From NCBI RefSeq assembly GCF_000463015.1, contig NC_022247.1, forward strand, positions 5,731,262-5,795,261: a DNA stretch of 64,000 bases, given 5' to 3'. Below the pieces are notes generated by a model. That model had not been told where the DNA came from. It saw nothing but the letters and a program-made list of their open reading frames with translations, and made no database searches. This DNA is from Variovorax paradoxus B4. GTDB taxonomy: Bacteria; Pseudomonadota; Gammaproteobacteria; Burkholderiales; Burkholderiaceae_C. Position numbers and translations under genes: made by a program. Below, one piece after another: positions 28,894 to 38,882 of the stretch (the stretch's first letter is position 1; every line of letters starts with the position of its first letter).

Positions 28894-29943
28894 TTAGACC
28901 AACTTCTTGAGCAGCTCCGCCTTCTTGGCGTCGAACTCTTCCTGCGTGAGGATGCCCTTGGTCTTGAGCTCGCCGAGCTTCTCGAGCGTGGTCATCACGT
29001 CGGCCGGGCTCACCACGGCCACGGCGGGCTGCTGCTGGGTCGCCGCGGCCTGGGCCGCGGCGCTCGGGCTCAGCCCCTGCGCGAGGTTCTGCGCCAGCAC
29101 CTGGCCCAGCGCCACGCCGGCGCCCAGGCCCATGGCATCGCCCGCGATGCCGCTGCCGCCGCCCGCGCCTTCGGCGAACTTGGGGATGGCCTGCGCGGTC
29201 TGGTACTGCATGAACTTGCCCATGTCGTTGCCGACCATGCCCATGCCGATCTTCTGGTCGAGGATCTTCTGCAGCTCTTCGGGCAGCGAGACGTTCTGGA
29301 CCGTGATGTTCTCGAGCTTGATGCCGATCTTCTCGAACTCGGGCACCAGCTGCGCGGCCAGCGCCTGGGCGAACTGGATCTGGTTGGCGGCAAGGTCGAG
29401 AAACGGCACGCCGCTGGAAGCGATGGCGTTGCTGATGTTCTGCAGCACCAGCCCGCGCAGCTGGCCGTCGAGGTCGGCCACGCCGTAGATGTCGCGCGTG
29501 CCCGAGATCTCGGTGTGGAACAGCTTGGCATCGCCGATGCGGAAGCTGTAGTTGCCGAAGGCGCGCAGGCGCACGGCGCCGAAGTCCTTGTCGCGGATGG
29601 TGATGGGCTGCGGCGTGCCCCACTTCTGGTCGACCTGCTGGCGGGTGCTGAAGAAGTAGACGTCGCTCTTGAACGGGGACTCGAACAGCTTGTCCCAGTT
29701 CTTCAGGTACGTGAGCACGGGCAGCGTCTGCGTCGTGAGCTTGTACATGCCCGGGCCGAACACGTCGGCCACCTGGCCTTCGTTGACGAACACCGCCACC
29801 TGCGACTCGCGCACGGTGAGCGAGGCGCCGTTCTGGATTTCCATCTCCGCCATCGGAAAGCGCCAGGCCAGCGTGCCGTCGCCAGTCTCGGTCCACTGGA
29901 TGATGTCGATGAACTGCTTCTTGATGAAATCCATCAGGGCCAT
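28894..29943 (-). CDS. SPFH (band 7) domain protein with C-terminal SHOCT
   Basis: A 349-residue protein of the virion-core/YdjI-like SPFH group. The N-terminal 260 residues have DIIQWTETGDGTLAWRFP, VTVRESQ-type strands, RAFGNYSFRIGD and QNVSLPEELQKILDQK. A Gly/Ala region (270-315) leads to a SHOCT helix pair, KLGELKTKGILTQEEFDAKK, at about 320-349, a short oligomerisation module. Such proteins assemble at membranes. GAGGAG precedes the ATG at 29943; an in-frame extension to 30036 is not family-like and lacks a site. It is the first gene of the cluster running to 22393. Confidence 0.9.
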   Translation of the reverse strand: MALMDFIKKQFIDIIQWTETGDGTLAWRFPMAEMEIQNGASLTVRESQVAVFVNEGQVADVFGPGMYKLTTQTLPVLTYLKNWDKLFESPFKSDVYFFSTRQQVDQKWGTPQPITIRDKDFGAVRLRAFGNYSFRIGDAKLFHTEISGTRDIYGVADLDGQLRGLVLQNISNAIASSGVPFLDLAANQIQFAQALAAQLVPEFEKIGIKLENITVQNVSLPEELQKILDQKIGMGMVGNDMGKFMQYQTAQAIPKFAEGAGGGSGIAGDAMGLGAGVALGQVLAQNLAQGLSPSAAAQAAATQQQPAVAVVSPADVMTTLEKLGELKTKGILTQEEFDAKKAELLKKLV

Positions 29944-30109
29944 GGCCGCTCCTCGTCGAGTTTTTTTCCGGACTGCGCATATTGCCACATCGTCTTGACG
30001 GGTCTTCGTGCTTTTGGCGTGGCGGATCTCCGCCATGCGGCCTATGGCGTCATGGGCCGAGGTCTACAATCGGCGCCCCCAGAAGAAGCGCCACCAGGAG
30101 CAACGGCCC

Positions 30110-32452
30110 ATGTCCGATTCGACGACCTCATCGACCCCCACGCCCGAAGACAAGCGCGCCGAATTGCGGCGCGCCGCCCTCGAGTACCACGAGCTTCCGG
30201 TGCCGGGCAAGATTGCCATTGCCGCCACCAAGCAGATGGTCAACCAGCGCGACCTCTCGCTGGCCTATTCGCCCGGCGTGGCCGCGCCCTGCGAGGAAAT
30301 CGTCAGGGACCCGGCCAACGCCTTCAAGTACACGGCGCGCGGCAACCTGGTGGCGGTGATCACCAACGGCACCGCCGTGCTGGGCCTGGGCGACATCGGC
30401 CCGCTGGCCGCCAAGCCGGTGATGGAAGGCAAGGGCGTGCTGTTCAAGAAGTTCGCCGGCGTCGACGTGTTCGACATCGAGATCGACGAGAAGGACCCGG
30501 CCAAGCTGGTCGAGGTGATCGCCGCGCTGGAGCCCACCTTCGGCGCGATCAACCTGGAGGACATCAAGGCCCCCGACTGCTTCTACGTCGAGCGCGAGCT
30601 GCGCAAGCGCATGAAGATCCCCGTCTTCCACGACGACCAGCACGGCACGGCCATCACCGTGGCGGCGGCCATGCTCAACGGCCTCAAGGTGGCGGGCAAG
30701 GACATCAGCGAGGTCAAGCTGGTCACCTCCGGCGCGGGCGCCGCGGCGCTGGCCTGCCTGAACCTGCTGCTCAAGGTGGGCCTGAAGCGCGAAAACGTGT
30801 TCGTGACCGACCTGGCCGGCGTGGTCTACGAAGGCCGCGAAGAGCTCATGGACGACGACAAGCGCCAGTACATGCAGAAAACCACGGCCCGCACGCTGGC
30901 CGAGGTGATCGAGGGTGCCGACGTGTTCCTGGGCCTGTCGGCCGGCGGCGTGCTCAAGCCCGCCATGGTGGCGAGGATGGCGGCCAAGCCCGTGATCTTC
31001 GCGCTGGCCAATCCGAACCCGGAAATCGCGCCCGAAGACGCCCACGCGGTGCGCGGCGACGTGATCATGGCCACCGGCCGCACCGATTACCCGAACCAGG
31101 TCAACAACGTCCTGTGCTTCCCGTACATCTTCCGCGGCGCGCTCGATTCGGGCGCCACCACGATCACCGACGAGATGGAAATTGCCGCGGTGCGCGCGAT
31201 TGCCGACCTCGCCCAGGCCGAGCAGAGCGAGCGCGTCGCTGCCGCCTACGTCGGCGAAAAGCTGTCTTTCGGCCCCGAATACCTGATTCCGAAGCCCTTC
31301 GATCCGCGTCTCATGATGAAGATCGCGCCGGCGGTGGCCAAGGCCGCCGAGGAAAGCGGCGTGGCTTCGCGCCCGATCAAGGACATGGACGCCTACCGCG
31401 ACCGCCTGCAGAGCTTCGTCTACGCCTCGGGCACCACGATGAAGCCGATCTTCGACGCCGCCAAGCGGGCGCAGAAGAAGCGCGTGGCGTACTGCGAGGG
31501 CGAGGAAGAGCGCGTGCTGCGCGCCGCCCAGATCGTGGTCGACGAAGGCATTGCGCGCCCCACGCTGATCGGCCGCCCGGCCATCATCGCGCAGCGCATC
31601 GAGAAATTCGGCCTGCGGCTGAAGGAAGAGCTCGACTACGACATCGTCAACGTCGAGCAGGACCACCGCTATCGCGACTTCTGGCAGACCTACCACCGCA
31701 TGACGGAGCGCAAGGGCCAGACGGTGCAGACCGCCAAGATCGAGATGCGCCGCCGCCTGACGCTGATCGGCGCCATGCTGCTGCACAAGGACGAGGTCGA
31801 CGGCATGATCTGCGGCACCTGGGGCACCACGCTGATCCACCTGCACTACATCGACCAGGTGATCGGCAAGCGCCCGGGCGGCTGCGAAAGCACCCCGCAG
31901 GACGTGCCGGTGTACGCCTGCATGAACGGCCTGCTCCTGCCCGACCGCCAGGTGTTCCTGGTCGACACGCACGTCAACTACGACCCCTCGCCCGAGGAAC
32001 TGGCCGAGATCACGACCATGGCGGCCGAGGAAATGATGCGTTTCGGCCTCAAGCCCAAGGCCGCGCTGCTGTCGCATTCCAACTTCGGCACCAGCAACGA
32101 GCCGAGCGCGATCAAGATGCGCAAGACGCTCGACCTGCTGCGCGTGCAGGCGCCCTGGCTCGAAGTGGACGGCGAAATGCACGGCGACGTGGCGCTCGAC
32201 AGCAAGCAGCGCGCGGTCGTCATGCCGCACAGCGCGCTCGCGGGCGACGCCAATCTGCTGGTTTTCCCGAACATCGACGCGGCCAATATTTCCTACAACC
32301 TGCTCAAGACTGCGGCCGGCGGAAATATCGCCATCGGCCCGGTGCTGCTCGGCGCCGCCAAACCTGTGCATATTCTCACGGCCAGCGCAACCGTTCGGCG
32401 CATCGTGAACATGACAGCCTTGACAGTCGCTGACGCAAACGCAGAGCGATAA
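30110..32452 (+). CDS. maeB: NADP-dependent malic enzyme with phosphotransacetylase domain
   Basis: A 780-residue MaeB-type fusion. The malic domain (about 20-190) has [12 protein letters not shown], then [11 protein letters not shown] and [11 protein letters not shown] for metal and malate. The nucleotide-binding domain has [20 protein letters not shown] and [10 protein letters not shown]. The C-terminal PTA-like domain (about 440-780) regulates activity by acetyl-CoA and is not thought to be catalytic. It converts malate to pyruvate with NADPH. AGGAG lies nine bases before the ATG, and TACAAT at 30065-30070 may be the -10 box. It diverges from the SPFH gene. Confidence 0.96.
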   Translation: MSDSTTSSTPTPEDKRAELRRAALEYHELPVPGKIAIAATKQMVNQRDLSLAYSPGVAAPCEEIVRDPANAFKYTARGNLVAVITNGTAVLGLGDIGPLAAKPVMEGKGVLFKKFAGVDVFDIEIDEKDPAKLVEVIAALEPTFGAINLEDIKAPDCFYVERELRKRMKIPVFHDDQHGTAITVAAAMLNGLKVAGKDISEVKLVTSGAGAAALACLNLLLKVGLKRENVFVTDLAGVVYEGREELMDDDKRQYMQKTTARTLAEVIEGADVFLGLSAGGVLKPAMVARMAAKPVIFALANPNPEIAPEDAHAVRGDVIMATGRTDYPNQVNNVLCFPYIFRGALDSGATTITDEMEIAAVRAIADLAQAEQSERVAAAYVGEKLSFGPEYLIPKPFDPRLMMKIAPAVAKAAEESGVASRPIKDMDAYRDRLQSFVYASGTTMKPIFDAAKRAQKKRVAYCEGEEERVLRAAQIVVDEGIARPTLIGRPAIIAQRIEKFGLRLKEELDYDIVNVEQDHRYRDFWQTYHRMTERKGQTVQTAKIEMRRRLTLIGAMLLHKDEVDGMICGTWGTTLIHLHYIDQVIGKRPGGCESTPQDVPVYACMNGLLLPDRQVFLVDTHVNYDPSPEELAEITTMAAEEMMRFGLKPKAALLSHSNFGTSNEPSAIKMRKTLDLLRVQAPWLEVDGEMHGDVALDSKQRAVVMPHSALAGDANLLVFPNIDAANISYNLLKTAAGGNIAIGPVLLGAAKPVHILTASATVRRIVNMTALTVADANAER

Positions 32453-32633
32453 GCTGTCCGGCGAGAGTGGCTGCCCACTTAAGGCGCCACGTCTCGCCCC
32501 TGCGCACTGCTCAAACTTTGGGCAGTCGCTTGCTATTTTCGCCAGCGTGGTGCACACTCGCGGGCTTGAATTTGCGGGTTAACCCCAGGGTTGGCTGCCG
32601 ATTCGGAACCCCGCTCTTTTCTTGTGGTGCCCC

Positions 32634-33044
32634 ATGGCGGCTTACGCCTCGATCACGTCCTCTGTCACTAAGTTTGCGCTCACCGGCTTGATGCTGGCGG
32701 CGTTGGCGACGGGGGCCGAGGCCCGCGAATGGTTCGGCCCCGGAAAGCCCGCCCAGGAATCGATCGCACTGTCCGACTTGCCGGTTCAGGGCCAGCGAAC
32801 CTACGAAGCCATCCTGAGTGGCGGCCCCTTCCGATACGAAAAGGACGGCACGGTATTTGGCAACCGCGAGCGTCTCTTGCCGCCCGCGCGGCGCGGTCAC
32901 TACCGCGAGTACACGGTGGCAACGCCCGGCTCGCGCGATCGCGGTGCACGGCGCATTGTCTGCGGCGGTGAACGGCGCACCACACCCGAGGCCTGCTGGT
33001 ACACGGCAGACCACTACGCGAGTTTCAGACGGATTGCACCATGA
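32634..33044 (+). CDS. secreted ribonuclease of the barnase/T1 type
   Basis: A 136-residue exported RNase. Residues 1-30 are a signal peptide (hydrophobic FALTGLMLAALA, then TGAEA). The mature domain has SGGPFRYEKDGTVFGNRE, then REYTVATPG, GARRIVCGG and WYTADHYASF. The catalytic triad of barnase-like enzymes fits E92, R107 and H127. It should cut RNA after guanine. C110 and C121 may form a disulfide. The product would be toxic inside the cell; the barstar gene starts in an ATGA overlap. The ATG at 32634 gives a good signal; a TTG at 32622 is the alternative. Confidence 0.9.
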   Translation: MAAYASITSSVTKFALTGLMLAALATGAEAREWFGPGKPAQESIALSDLPVQGQRTYEAILSGGPFRYEKDGTVFGNRERLLPPARRGHYREYTVATPGSRDRGARRIVCGGERRTTPEACWYTADHYASFRRIAP

Positions 33045-33520
33045 GCGATGACAACGACTTGAGCGGCGCCCCGAAGCGCCCCGAAGAAATGATGATGACT
33101 ATGGAAAGACCAGCGGAGATGACTTTATCCCTTCGTGCCGTACGCCCGAACATCGTGCAATCGATTCGTGCGTTCCGCGTGAACGACCTGCAGGAAGCTG
33201 CGAACGCCGCGGGCCAGCACTTCCTGTACGCCAATCTGGGGAACGCCCAGACCAAGCAGGACGTTCTCGACCTGATCGCCCAGCAGTTCACCTTTCCGGC
33301 GCATTTCGGCAAGAATTTCGACGCGCTGTACGACTGCATGACCGACCCGTTGCATAAATCGGGCCCGCAGCCCGGCTTTGTGATCGTGCTCGAGCAGATC
33401 CCGGCCAACGCCAAGTTCGACAAGGAAGCGCGCGAGCAGCTGCTCGACATCTTCCGAGACGCCTCCGACTACTGGGGCGACCGGAAAGTCCCGTTCCGCT
33501 GCTTCTATTCTTTTCTGTAG
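33041..33520 (+). CDS. barstar-family ribonuclease inhibitor
   Basis: A 159-residue inhibitor. The C-terminal ninety residues carry the barstar fold: HFLYANLGNAQTKQDVLDLIAQQ, then FPAHFGKNFDALYDCMTD, the helix that plugs the RNase active site with its acidic residue, and FVIVLEQIP with DASDYWGDR near the end. About 40 N-terminal residues precede the domain; several internal ATGs could trim it, but the ATGA overlap with the RNase stop favours the long form. It lacks a signal and should protect the cytoplasm from unexported enzyme. Confidence 0.88.
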   Translation: MSDDNDLSGAPKRPEEMMMTMERPAEMTLSLRAVRPNIVQSIRAFRVNDLQEAANAAGQHFLYANLGNAQTKQDVLDLIAQQFTFPAHFGKNFDALYDCMTDPLHKSGPQPGFVIVLEQIPANAKFDKEAREQLLDIFRDASDYWGDRKVPFRCFYSFL

Positions 33521-33553
33521 CCCGTTCTGCACACACCAGCCAAGCAGAACGGG
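33521..33553 (+). repeat. perfect inverted repeat after barstar, possible transcript end
   Basis: CCCGTTCTGC (33521-33530) and GCAGAACGGG (33544-33553) form a ten-base stem with a 13-base loop starting at the barstar stop. No T run follows, so it may protect or mark the 3' end rather than terminate by itself. From here to 33747 I see no supported gene; the 351-base gap to rsmA otherwise holds the dispersed repeat and a terminator. Confidence 0.6.
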
Positions 33554-33747
33554 CGAACGAGGCTCAGCCGAACGGCGCAGCACTCGATGGCATCGAAATC
33601 AACGGCAGCACCGCCAATGCGGCCGCCGGCACGGAACCCGAAGGCGAGAAGATGCCGACCGATAAACTGGTCGACGTTTCGCCGCTCGCGTTGCGCATGA
33701 GCAGCCCCTTCAACGCGGGCTACTGGCTCGCTGCAGCCTGAATAGGC

Positions 33748-33836
33748 CCACCCCCGAAGCGGCTCACTTCGTGTAGCCGCCTCCCCCTCGAGGGGGCAGC
33801 ACCTGCGGCCCGGCGAAGCCGGTTCCGCGGTGTTCA
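33748..33836. repeat. dispersed intergenic repeat, copy 2
   Basis: Same element as 28802-28893 in the opposite orientation. CACTTCGTGT, CTCCCCCTCGAGGGGGCA (a short palindromic stem), CCTGCGGCCCGGCG and AGCCGGTTCC occur in that order. It sits between the barstar end and the rsmA terminator. Two non-coding copies in 64 kb suggest a REP-like family in this genome. Confidence 0.75.
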
Positions 33837-33842
33837 CGAACG

Positions 33843-33872
33843 AAAGCCCGCCTTTGCCGAGGCGGGCTTTTT
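33843..33872. terminator. bidirectional intrinsic terminator at the rsmA end
   Basis: AAAGCCCGCC (33843-33852) pairs with GGCGGGCTTT (33861-33870) around TTTGCCGA, followed by TT on the plus strand and preceded by A residues in the stem. It starts at the rsmA stop and serves rsmA on the minus strand and any plus transcript from barstar. Confidence 0.85.
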
Positions 33873-34639
33873 CATGGGCGCGGGGGAACGGCTTGCGCGA
33901 GCGCCACGTACTCGGCCACGGGCACCTCTTCGGCGCGGCGCTGGGCGTCGAATTCGCCTGCAAAGCCGTGTTCGTCCAGCCACTTGCCCAGGGTGTGCCG
34001 CATGATCTTGCGGCGCTGGCTGAAGGCGACCTGCACGATTTCGCCCAGGCGGGCGGCATCGACAGCCGGCGGCTCGGCCAGCGGCACCATCCGCACCACC
34101 GCGCTGTCGACGCGCGGCGGCGGATCGAAGCTCTCTGGCGGCACGAACAGCACGTTTTCCATCTTGTAGCGCCACTGCAGCATCACGCTCAGGCGGCTGT
34201 AGTCGGACGTGGCAGGCCGGGCGACCATGCGGTCGATCACTTCCTTCTGCAGCATGAAGTGCTGGTCGGCAATCAGGTGCGCGAAGCCCAGCAGGTGGAA
34301 CAGGATGGGCGTCGAGATGTTGTAGGGCAGGTTGCCGACCACGCGCAGCGGCGCCGCAAACCTGGCAGCCAGCGCGGCGAAATCGACCTTGAGCACATCG
34401 GACTCGATGACGTCGAGCTGCGGATGCTCGCGCAGCCGCTTGGCCAGGTCGCGGTCGAGCTCGATGACCGTCAGGCGCCCGAGCCGCTCGACCAGCGGCT
34501 GCGTGAGCGCCGCCAGGCCCGGACCGATCTCGACCATGGCATCGCCAGGCTGCGGCGCGATCTCCTGCACGATGGCATCGATGATGCCCCCATCGGACAG
34601 GAAGTGCTGCCCGAACCGCTTCCTGGCGATGTGTGCCAT
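33872..34639 (-). CDS. rsmA: 16S rRNA (adenine1518/1519-N6,N6) dimethyltransferase
   Basis: A 255-residue KsgA/RsmA methyltransferase that dimethylates two adenines near the 3' end of 16S rRNA during small-subunit maturation. It starts [14 protein letters not shown], has SAM motif [30 protein letters not shown] and the adenine-flipping NLPYNIST. The C-terminal domain ends [15 protein letters not shown] and a variable tail. Its ATG shares one base with the surA stop (TGATG). The order lptD-surA-rsmA is conserved in proteobacteria, though pdxA, often between surA and rsmA, is missing here. Confidence 0.96.
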   Translation of the reverse strand: MAHIARKRFGQHFLSDGGIIDAIVQEIAPQPGDAMVEIGPGLAALTQPLVERLGRLTVIELDRDLAKRLREHPQLDVIESDVLKVDFAALAARFAAPLRVVGNLPYNISTPILFHLLGFAHLIADQHFMLQKEVIDRMVARPATSDYSRLSVMLQWRYKMENVLFVPPESFDPPPRVDSAVVRMVPLAEPPAVDAARLGEIVQVAFSQRRKIMRHTLGKWLDEHGFAGEFDAQRRAEEVPVAEYVALAQAVPPRP

Positions 34640-36048
34640 CAGGACTGGGGGGCCTCGCGGTATTCGACGTAGGCGCGCGCGCGCACTTCCTGCACCCAGG
34701 TGCTGAGGGCTTCCTCGACCCGCTGCTCGCGCAGCACGGCCCGTGCGGCCTCGCGCTGCTCGACCTGGGTGAGCTTGGATTCGCGCCGGCCGACCACCTG
34801 GATCAGGTGAACGCCGAAGCGCGACACCACGGGGTCGCTGATCTGGCCCGGCGCAAGGCGGTCCATGGCTTCCTCGAACTCGGGCACGAACTGGCCCGGG
34901 CGCGACCAGCCCAGATCGCCGCCTTCCTTGGCGCTGGCGTCCTGCGAGTTGTCGCGCGCCAGGCCGGCGAAGTCGGCCTGGCCGGCCTGCAGGCGGCGCT
35001 TGAATTCCGCGAGCTGCGCAACGGCCTGCGCGGTGGTGCGCTTCGGATCGTTGAGCAGCAGGATGTGGCGCACCTGCGTCTGGGTGACGGTGGCGTCGGT
35101 GGCGCCGAGCTGGGCCTTCGCCAGCACCTTGAGCACGTGGAAGCCCGCACCCGAGCGGATCGGGCCGGCAATGCCGTTGACCGGCGTCGACTGCGTGGCT
35201 TCGACGAACAGCGACGGATAGCGGTCGGCGCTGCGCATGCCGACCGCACCGCCATTGGCGCGGTCCGGCGAATCGGAGTTTTCCTGCACCAGCTTGGCAA
35301 AGTCTTCGCCGGAGCGGGCGCGCTGCGCGAGGCCCTGGGCCCGCTGCTGCAAGGTGGCGACCTGCGCGTCGGTGGCGTTCTCGGGCACGGCGACCAGCAG
35401 GTGCGCGAGGTTGATGTTCTGCAGCGCCGCATCCTTGGTGGGGGCGTTGCGCTGGTCGCGCAGGTATTCGTCGGCTTCGGCGTCGCTGATCTTGACCTTC
35501 GACTCGACCTCGCGGTCGCGCAGGCGCGTCAGCAGCAGCTGGTCGCGCAGGTCGTTGCGGAATTCGCGCTGCGAGATGCCCTCGGCCACCACGCGGCGGC
35601 GCAGCTCCTCGATGCTGACCTGGTTCTGGCGCGCCACGGTCTGCTCGGCCTGGTCGATGGCGACGTCGTCCACCTTGATGCCGTTTTCCTTGGCCAGCTG
35701 AAGCTGCGCACGCTCCGAGATCAGGCGCTCGAGCACGAGGCGCGTGAGCTCGGCGCGCGGAACGCGCTCGGCTTCGGCATTTTCCCGGATCAGGCGCGTG
35801 ACGCGCGACTGCACCTCGGTGTTGGTGATGGGTTCGGAATTGACCAGCGCGACGATGTATTCGGCCGCACGCTGCACCGGCGCGGCGGTGGAGGGCGCGG
35901 TACGCGCAGCCGGTGGTGCAAGGCGGGGACCGGCGCGCATGATGTCGGTGATGCCGCTGCCGCCGCCGGAACGCAGACCCTGCGCGCCCGAGGTTGCGGC
36001 CAGCGCCGCGAGGCAGCCCAGGGTCAGGATGGAACGGATGTGTTTCAT
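34639..36048 (-). CDS. surA: periplasmic chaperone and peptidyl-prolyl isomerase SurA
   Basis: A 469-residue periplasmic chaperone for outer-membrane proteins. Signal peptide 1-22 ([16 protein letters not shown]), a SurA N-domain about 60-200 ([19 protein letters not shown]), then two parvulin domains: one beginning about [12 protein letters not shown] and one about [12 protein letters not shown], the latter with [21 protein letters not shown] proline/alanine-rich linker follows the signal. It delivers LptD and porins to the BAM complex and its own gene follows lptD by 17 bases, a natural pairing. Confidence 0.95.
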   Translation of the reverse strand: MKHIRSILTLGCLAALAATSGAQGLRSGGGSGITDIMRAGPRLAPPAARTAPSTAAPVQRAAEYIVALVNSEPITNTEVQSRVTRLIRENAEAERVPRAELTRLVLERLISERAQLQLAKENGIKVDDVAIDQAEQTVARQNQVSIEELRRRVVAEGISQREFRNDLRDQLLLTRLRDREVESKVKISDAEADEYLRDQRNAPTKDAALQNINLAHLLVAVPENATDAQVATLQQRAQGLAQRARSGEDFAKLVQENSDSPDRANGGAVGMRSADRYPSLFVEATQSTPVNGIAGPIRSGAGFHVLKVLAKAQLGATDATVTQTQVRHILLLNDPKRTTAQAVAQLAEFKRRLQAGQADFAGLARDNSQDASAKEGGDLGWSRPGQFVPEFEEAMDRLAPGQISDPVVSRFGVHLIQVVGRRESKLTQVEQREAARAVLREQRVEEALSTWVQEVRARAYVEYREAPQS

Positions 36049-36065
36049 GGCGTTGCTCAATCGTC

Positions 36066-38648
36066 TCAGTCGTAATTGGTGAAGCGGCTCGGCCCTTCGG
36101 TGGGCTGGCGAAGAGGCTGGTAGCGCTGGATGTTTGTCCGCAAGGTCTGCATGGGGCTCGACCCGATGCTGGAGAACCCGACGAATTCGAGCTGGAACAT
36201 GATGCGCGTGTTGGCCGTCACCGTGCCGGTCGTGATGCGCTGCAGCACCACGCGTCCGATCCAGCAGCAGCCGTCGTACTCGAAGCCGAGCACGCCGTCG
36301 GTGAGTTTCTTGTCCTGCAGGCTGTAGTTGAGCCGGCCCACCGCATACCACCGCCCGCCGCCCTGGCCCTTGCCCGGGCCGAGGTCCTTGCCCTTGTCGC
36401 CCCACAGGTCGTTGAGCGGCCACTGCCAGCCCAGGTCGAAGGACTTGTTGCCGTCCGTGGCGGTGGGGGTGGTGGGCGCCTGGTAGCGGAATGCCGCGCT
36501 CAGGTTGTGGTACGGCTCGGGGTTGTAGCGCGCAGTGATGGCCGAGCGCTCCGACTTGCGCGTGTCGGGGTTGTACTGGACCACCGTGTCCAGGCTCCAC
36601 TTGGGCGTCCAGTTGATCTGGGCGCCCAGCAGCAGGTCGCTCGCACGGTCGGTCACCGGCGTGCCGCCCGGCAGCGTGACCCGCTGATCGCTGAAGCGCA
36701 GCCGCTGCGCAATGCCGAAGCGCGCCGCCTCGACGCCGGTTGCGGGGTCGATCAGGCGGGAGGTGACGCCGAGCGTGAGCGTGTTGGTGTCGGAAATGCG
36801 GTCGTTGCCCGAGAAGGCGTTCTCGGTATAGATGGTGGCAAAGCTGAAGTCGTTGGCCGCCGAATCGTAGTTCGGCAGCATGCTCTGGTTGCGGAACGGC
36901 GTGTAGACGTAATACGCGCGCGGCTCCAGCGTCTGGCGGAAGGCACGCCCGAAGTAGCTCGCGTCGCGCTCGAAGATCAGGCCGCTGTCGAGGCTGAAGG
37001 TCGGCACCGTCCGGTTGCTCGAGGTCGGGAAGAAATACAGCGAGTTCGGGTTGTAGGGCACGCCGTTGACGTACTGGATCCCGTTGACCGTGAGCTTCGG
37101 AACGTCCGACTGGGGCAGGTAGTAGTTGTACGAAGCCGTGTTCAGCTGCAGCTTGGGAATGACGAAGGAACTCGGCGTGATGAACGGCCGGCTGATCGAG
37201 GCAATCGCCAAGGCGCGGTCGCCGTCGGGCTGCGACTGCTGGTTGATGTCGAAGCCCGGCTGGCCGGCCAGGATGGTGTTGACGCGAAAGCGCGTGTAGT
37301 CGAGGTTCAGCGAAACGTCGAAGCCGTGCCAGTCGTACTTGTTGTAGTTGGCCGTGATCTGCGGCATACGGTCATAGGACGGCACGATCGGCGACAGGCT
37401 GTATTGCAGCGTCTGGTAGCGCAGCGCACGGATCCCGCCGTTCCAGTCGCCCTTGCTCCAGTTGAGCGACGCGTCGTTCGACAGCTGGCGCTGTGCCAGC
37501 GTGGGCGTGCGCGTGAAGTCGCGCCAGTAGTCGTTGTCGCTGACCCGGTTGATGTTGATGTTGGCCGCGAGCGAATCGAGCCCGAGCGCCTTGGCATTGA
37601 AATCCTGGTGGTGATTGGCCCAGATGCCCCAGCGCTTGGTGCTGGGCGGCGCGCCGAAGCTCAGGTCCGAGGCCTGGATTTCCCCGTTGGCGAGCTGCTG
37701 CAGCTGTGCGGCGCGCGTTTCGTTGTAGCGCTGGCCCACCAGGCGGTCGCTGCCCATCAGGTCCATGCGGATGCTGCCGCTGTATTCCTTCTCGAGGTAG
37801 CGGAATTCCGAGCCCAGGTTGAGGCCGCGCTTGCTCATCAGCGTGGGCGTGAAGGTGGCGTCGCGGTTGGGCGCGATGTTCCAGTAGTACGGCTGCGAGA
37901 TCTCGATGCCGTTGGTGTTGTCGATGCCGATCGTCGGCGGCAGCAGGCCGCTCTTGCGTTCGTTCGACAGCGGAAAGCTCACGCTCGGGATCGGCGGCGT
38001 GCTGATGCCCATGAAGCTCAGCCGCGCGTCGGTGGCCACGCCGACGTTTTCCTCGGTGTCGGTGGTCATGGTGGCCGCGGTCAGCAGCCAGGCCGGCATC
38101 CAGCCCGGATAGTCTTCGCGCCGGCAGGTGGTGTAGGTGGCGCTGCGGGCCACCGACACGTTGCTGTCGACGAAATCGATGCGCTGCGCCTCGCCGTGCC
38201 CGCCAGTGGCGAGGAAGGAGTAGCGCACGTTGTTGAAGAAACCCTCGAAGGTTTCGAGCTTGAGTTCGAGCTCGGGGCCTTCGTACACGTTGCCGGCCTG
38301 GTTGACGCGCACGTTGCCGCGCGCCCTGGCACGGTCGTCGGGCTGGTAGTACTCGAGCCGGTCGGCGGTGATGGCGACCTCGCCGCGACGCAGCGTGGCA
38401 TGGCCCTCGACCACGGTTTCGAGGTCCTGGCGGCCCGAGAGGCGGTCGCCGGTGATGAGGCTCGGCAACTGGCTGCGTTCGGCGGGCGGCAGCGTTTCGG
38501 TCAGTTGCGGCGTGCGCTTGAGCGTGAGCGGTCCGTCGAGGCCGCCCGCCGGCTGGGCGGATGCGCCGTGCGCATGCAGCAGCGCCAGCGACAGCAAGGC
38601 CAATGGCAGGGGCGGGCCGGAACGCCGCAAGGCAACGCGCCGGCTCAT
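36066..38648 (-). CDS. lptD: LPS-assembly outer-membrane protein LptD
   Basis: An 860-residue protein inserting LPS in the outer leaflet. Signal peptide 1-31 ([18 protein letters not shown]), an OstA beta-jellyroll domain about 62-190 ([37 protein letters not shown]) and a 26-strand barrel to the end. It has only three cysteines in the mature form, C175, C794 and C795; the first cysteine of the E. coli quartet, near the mature N-terminus, is absent, so one interdomain disulfide should form. The ATG at 38648 has GGGAGG upstream and is preferred over the longer frame from 38723. Confidence 0.95.
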   Translation of the reverse strand: MSRRVALRRSGPPLPLALLSLALLHAHGASAQPAGGLDGPLTLKRTPQLTETLPPAERSQLPSLITGDRLSGRQDLETVVEGHATLRRGEVAITADRLEYYQPDDRARARGNVRVNQAGNVYEGPELELKLETFEGFFNNVRYSFLATGGHGEAQRIDFVDSNVSVARSATYTTCRREDYPGWMPAWLLTAATMTTDTEENVGVATDARLSFMGISTPPIPSVSFPLSNERKSGLLPPTIGIDNTNGIEISQPYYWNIAPNRDATFTPTLMSKRGLNLGSEFRYLEKEYSGSIRMDLMGSDRLVGQRYNETRAAQLQQLANGEIQASDLSFGAPPSTKRWGIWANHHQDFNAKALGLDSLAANININRVSDNDYWRDFTRTPTLAQRQLSNDASLNWSKGDWNGGIRALRYQTLQYSLSPIVPSYDRMPQITANYNKYDWHGFDVSLNLDYTRFRVNTILAGQPGFDINQQSQPDGDRALAIASISRPFITPSSFVIPKLQLNTASYNYYLPQSDVPKLTVNGIQYVNGVPYNPNSLYFFPTSSNRTVPTFSLDSGLIFERDASYFGRAFRQTLEPRAYYVYTPFRNQSMLPNYDSAANDFSFATIYTENAFSGNDRISDTNTLTLGVTSRLIDPATGVEAARFGIAQRLRFSDQRVTLPGGTPVTDRASDLLLGAQINWTPKWSLDTVVQYNPDTRKSERSAITARYNPEPYHNLSAAFRYQAPTTPTATDGNKSFDLGWQWPLNDLWGDKGKDLGPGKGQGGGRWYAVGRLNYSLQDKKLTDGVLGFEYDGCCWIGRVVLQRITTGTVTANTRIMFQLEFVGFSSIGSSPMQTLRTNIQRYQPLRQPTEGPSRFTNYD

Positions 38649-38882
38649 CAGGCCTCCCGCCGCATCGTTCCGGAGAAGGCCCGCAGTCTCCCCGGGGAGG
38701 GCTGCGAGTGCACAGGGTGCCAAGCGTGGGGGCTTTGGATCGTAGGCATCGGTCAGGAACGAAGGATCGTCGGGAGGACGGCGCGGCAGGCCGGCAGGTT
38801 GCAGGGGCCGGCGGCAACTCCGTTCGACCAGGGAGGACCGCAGGAGTTGCCGCGCCAGGCGGATTTGTAGAATCGATTATCC

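Noticed and set aside
28756..32433. Very long open frame (over 1200 codons) across the SPFH gene and maeB
   Set aside because: Shadow frame of GC-rich genes: low-complexity Arg/Gly/Ala composition, no domains, and the real genes on the other frames are conserved families.
33554..33741. Open frame ending NAGYWLAAA with no good start
   Set aside because: The only ATGs leave fewer than 30 residues, no ribosome site is seen, and it runs antisense-free but without a recognisable family; possibly a gene remnant.
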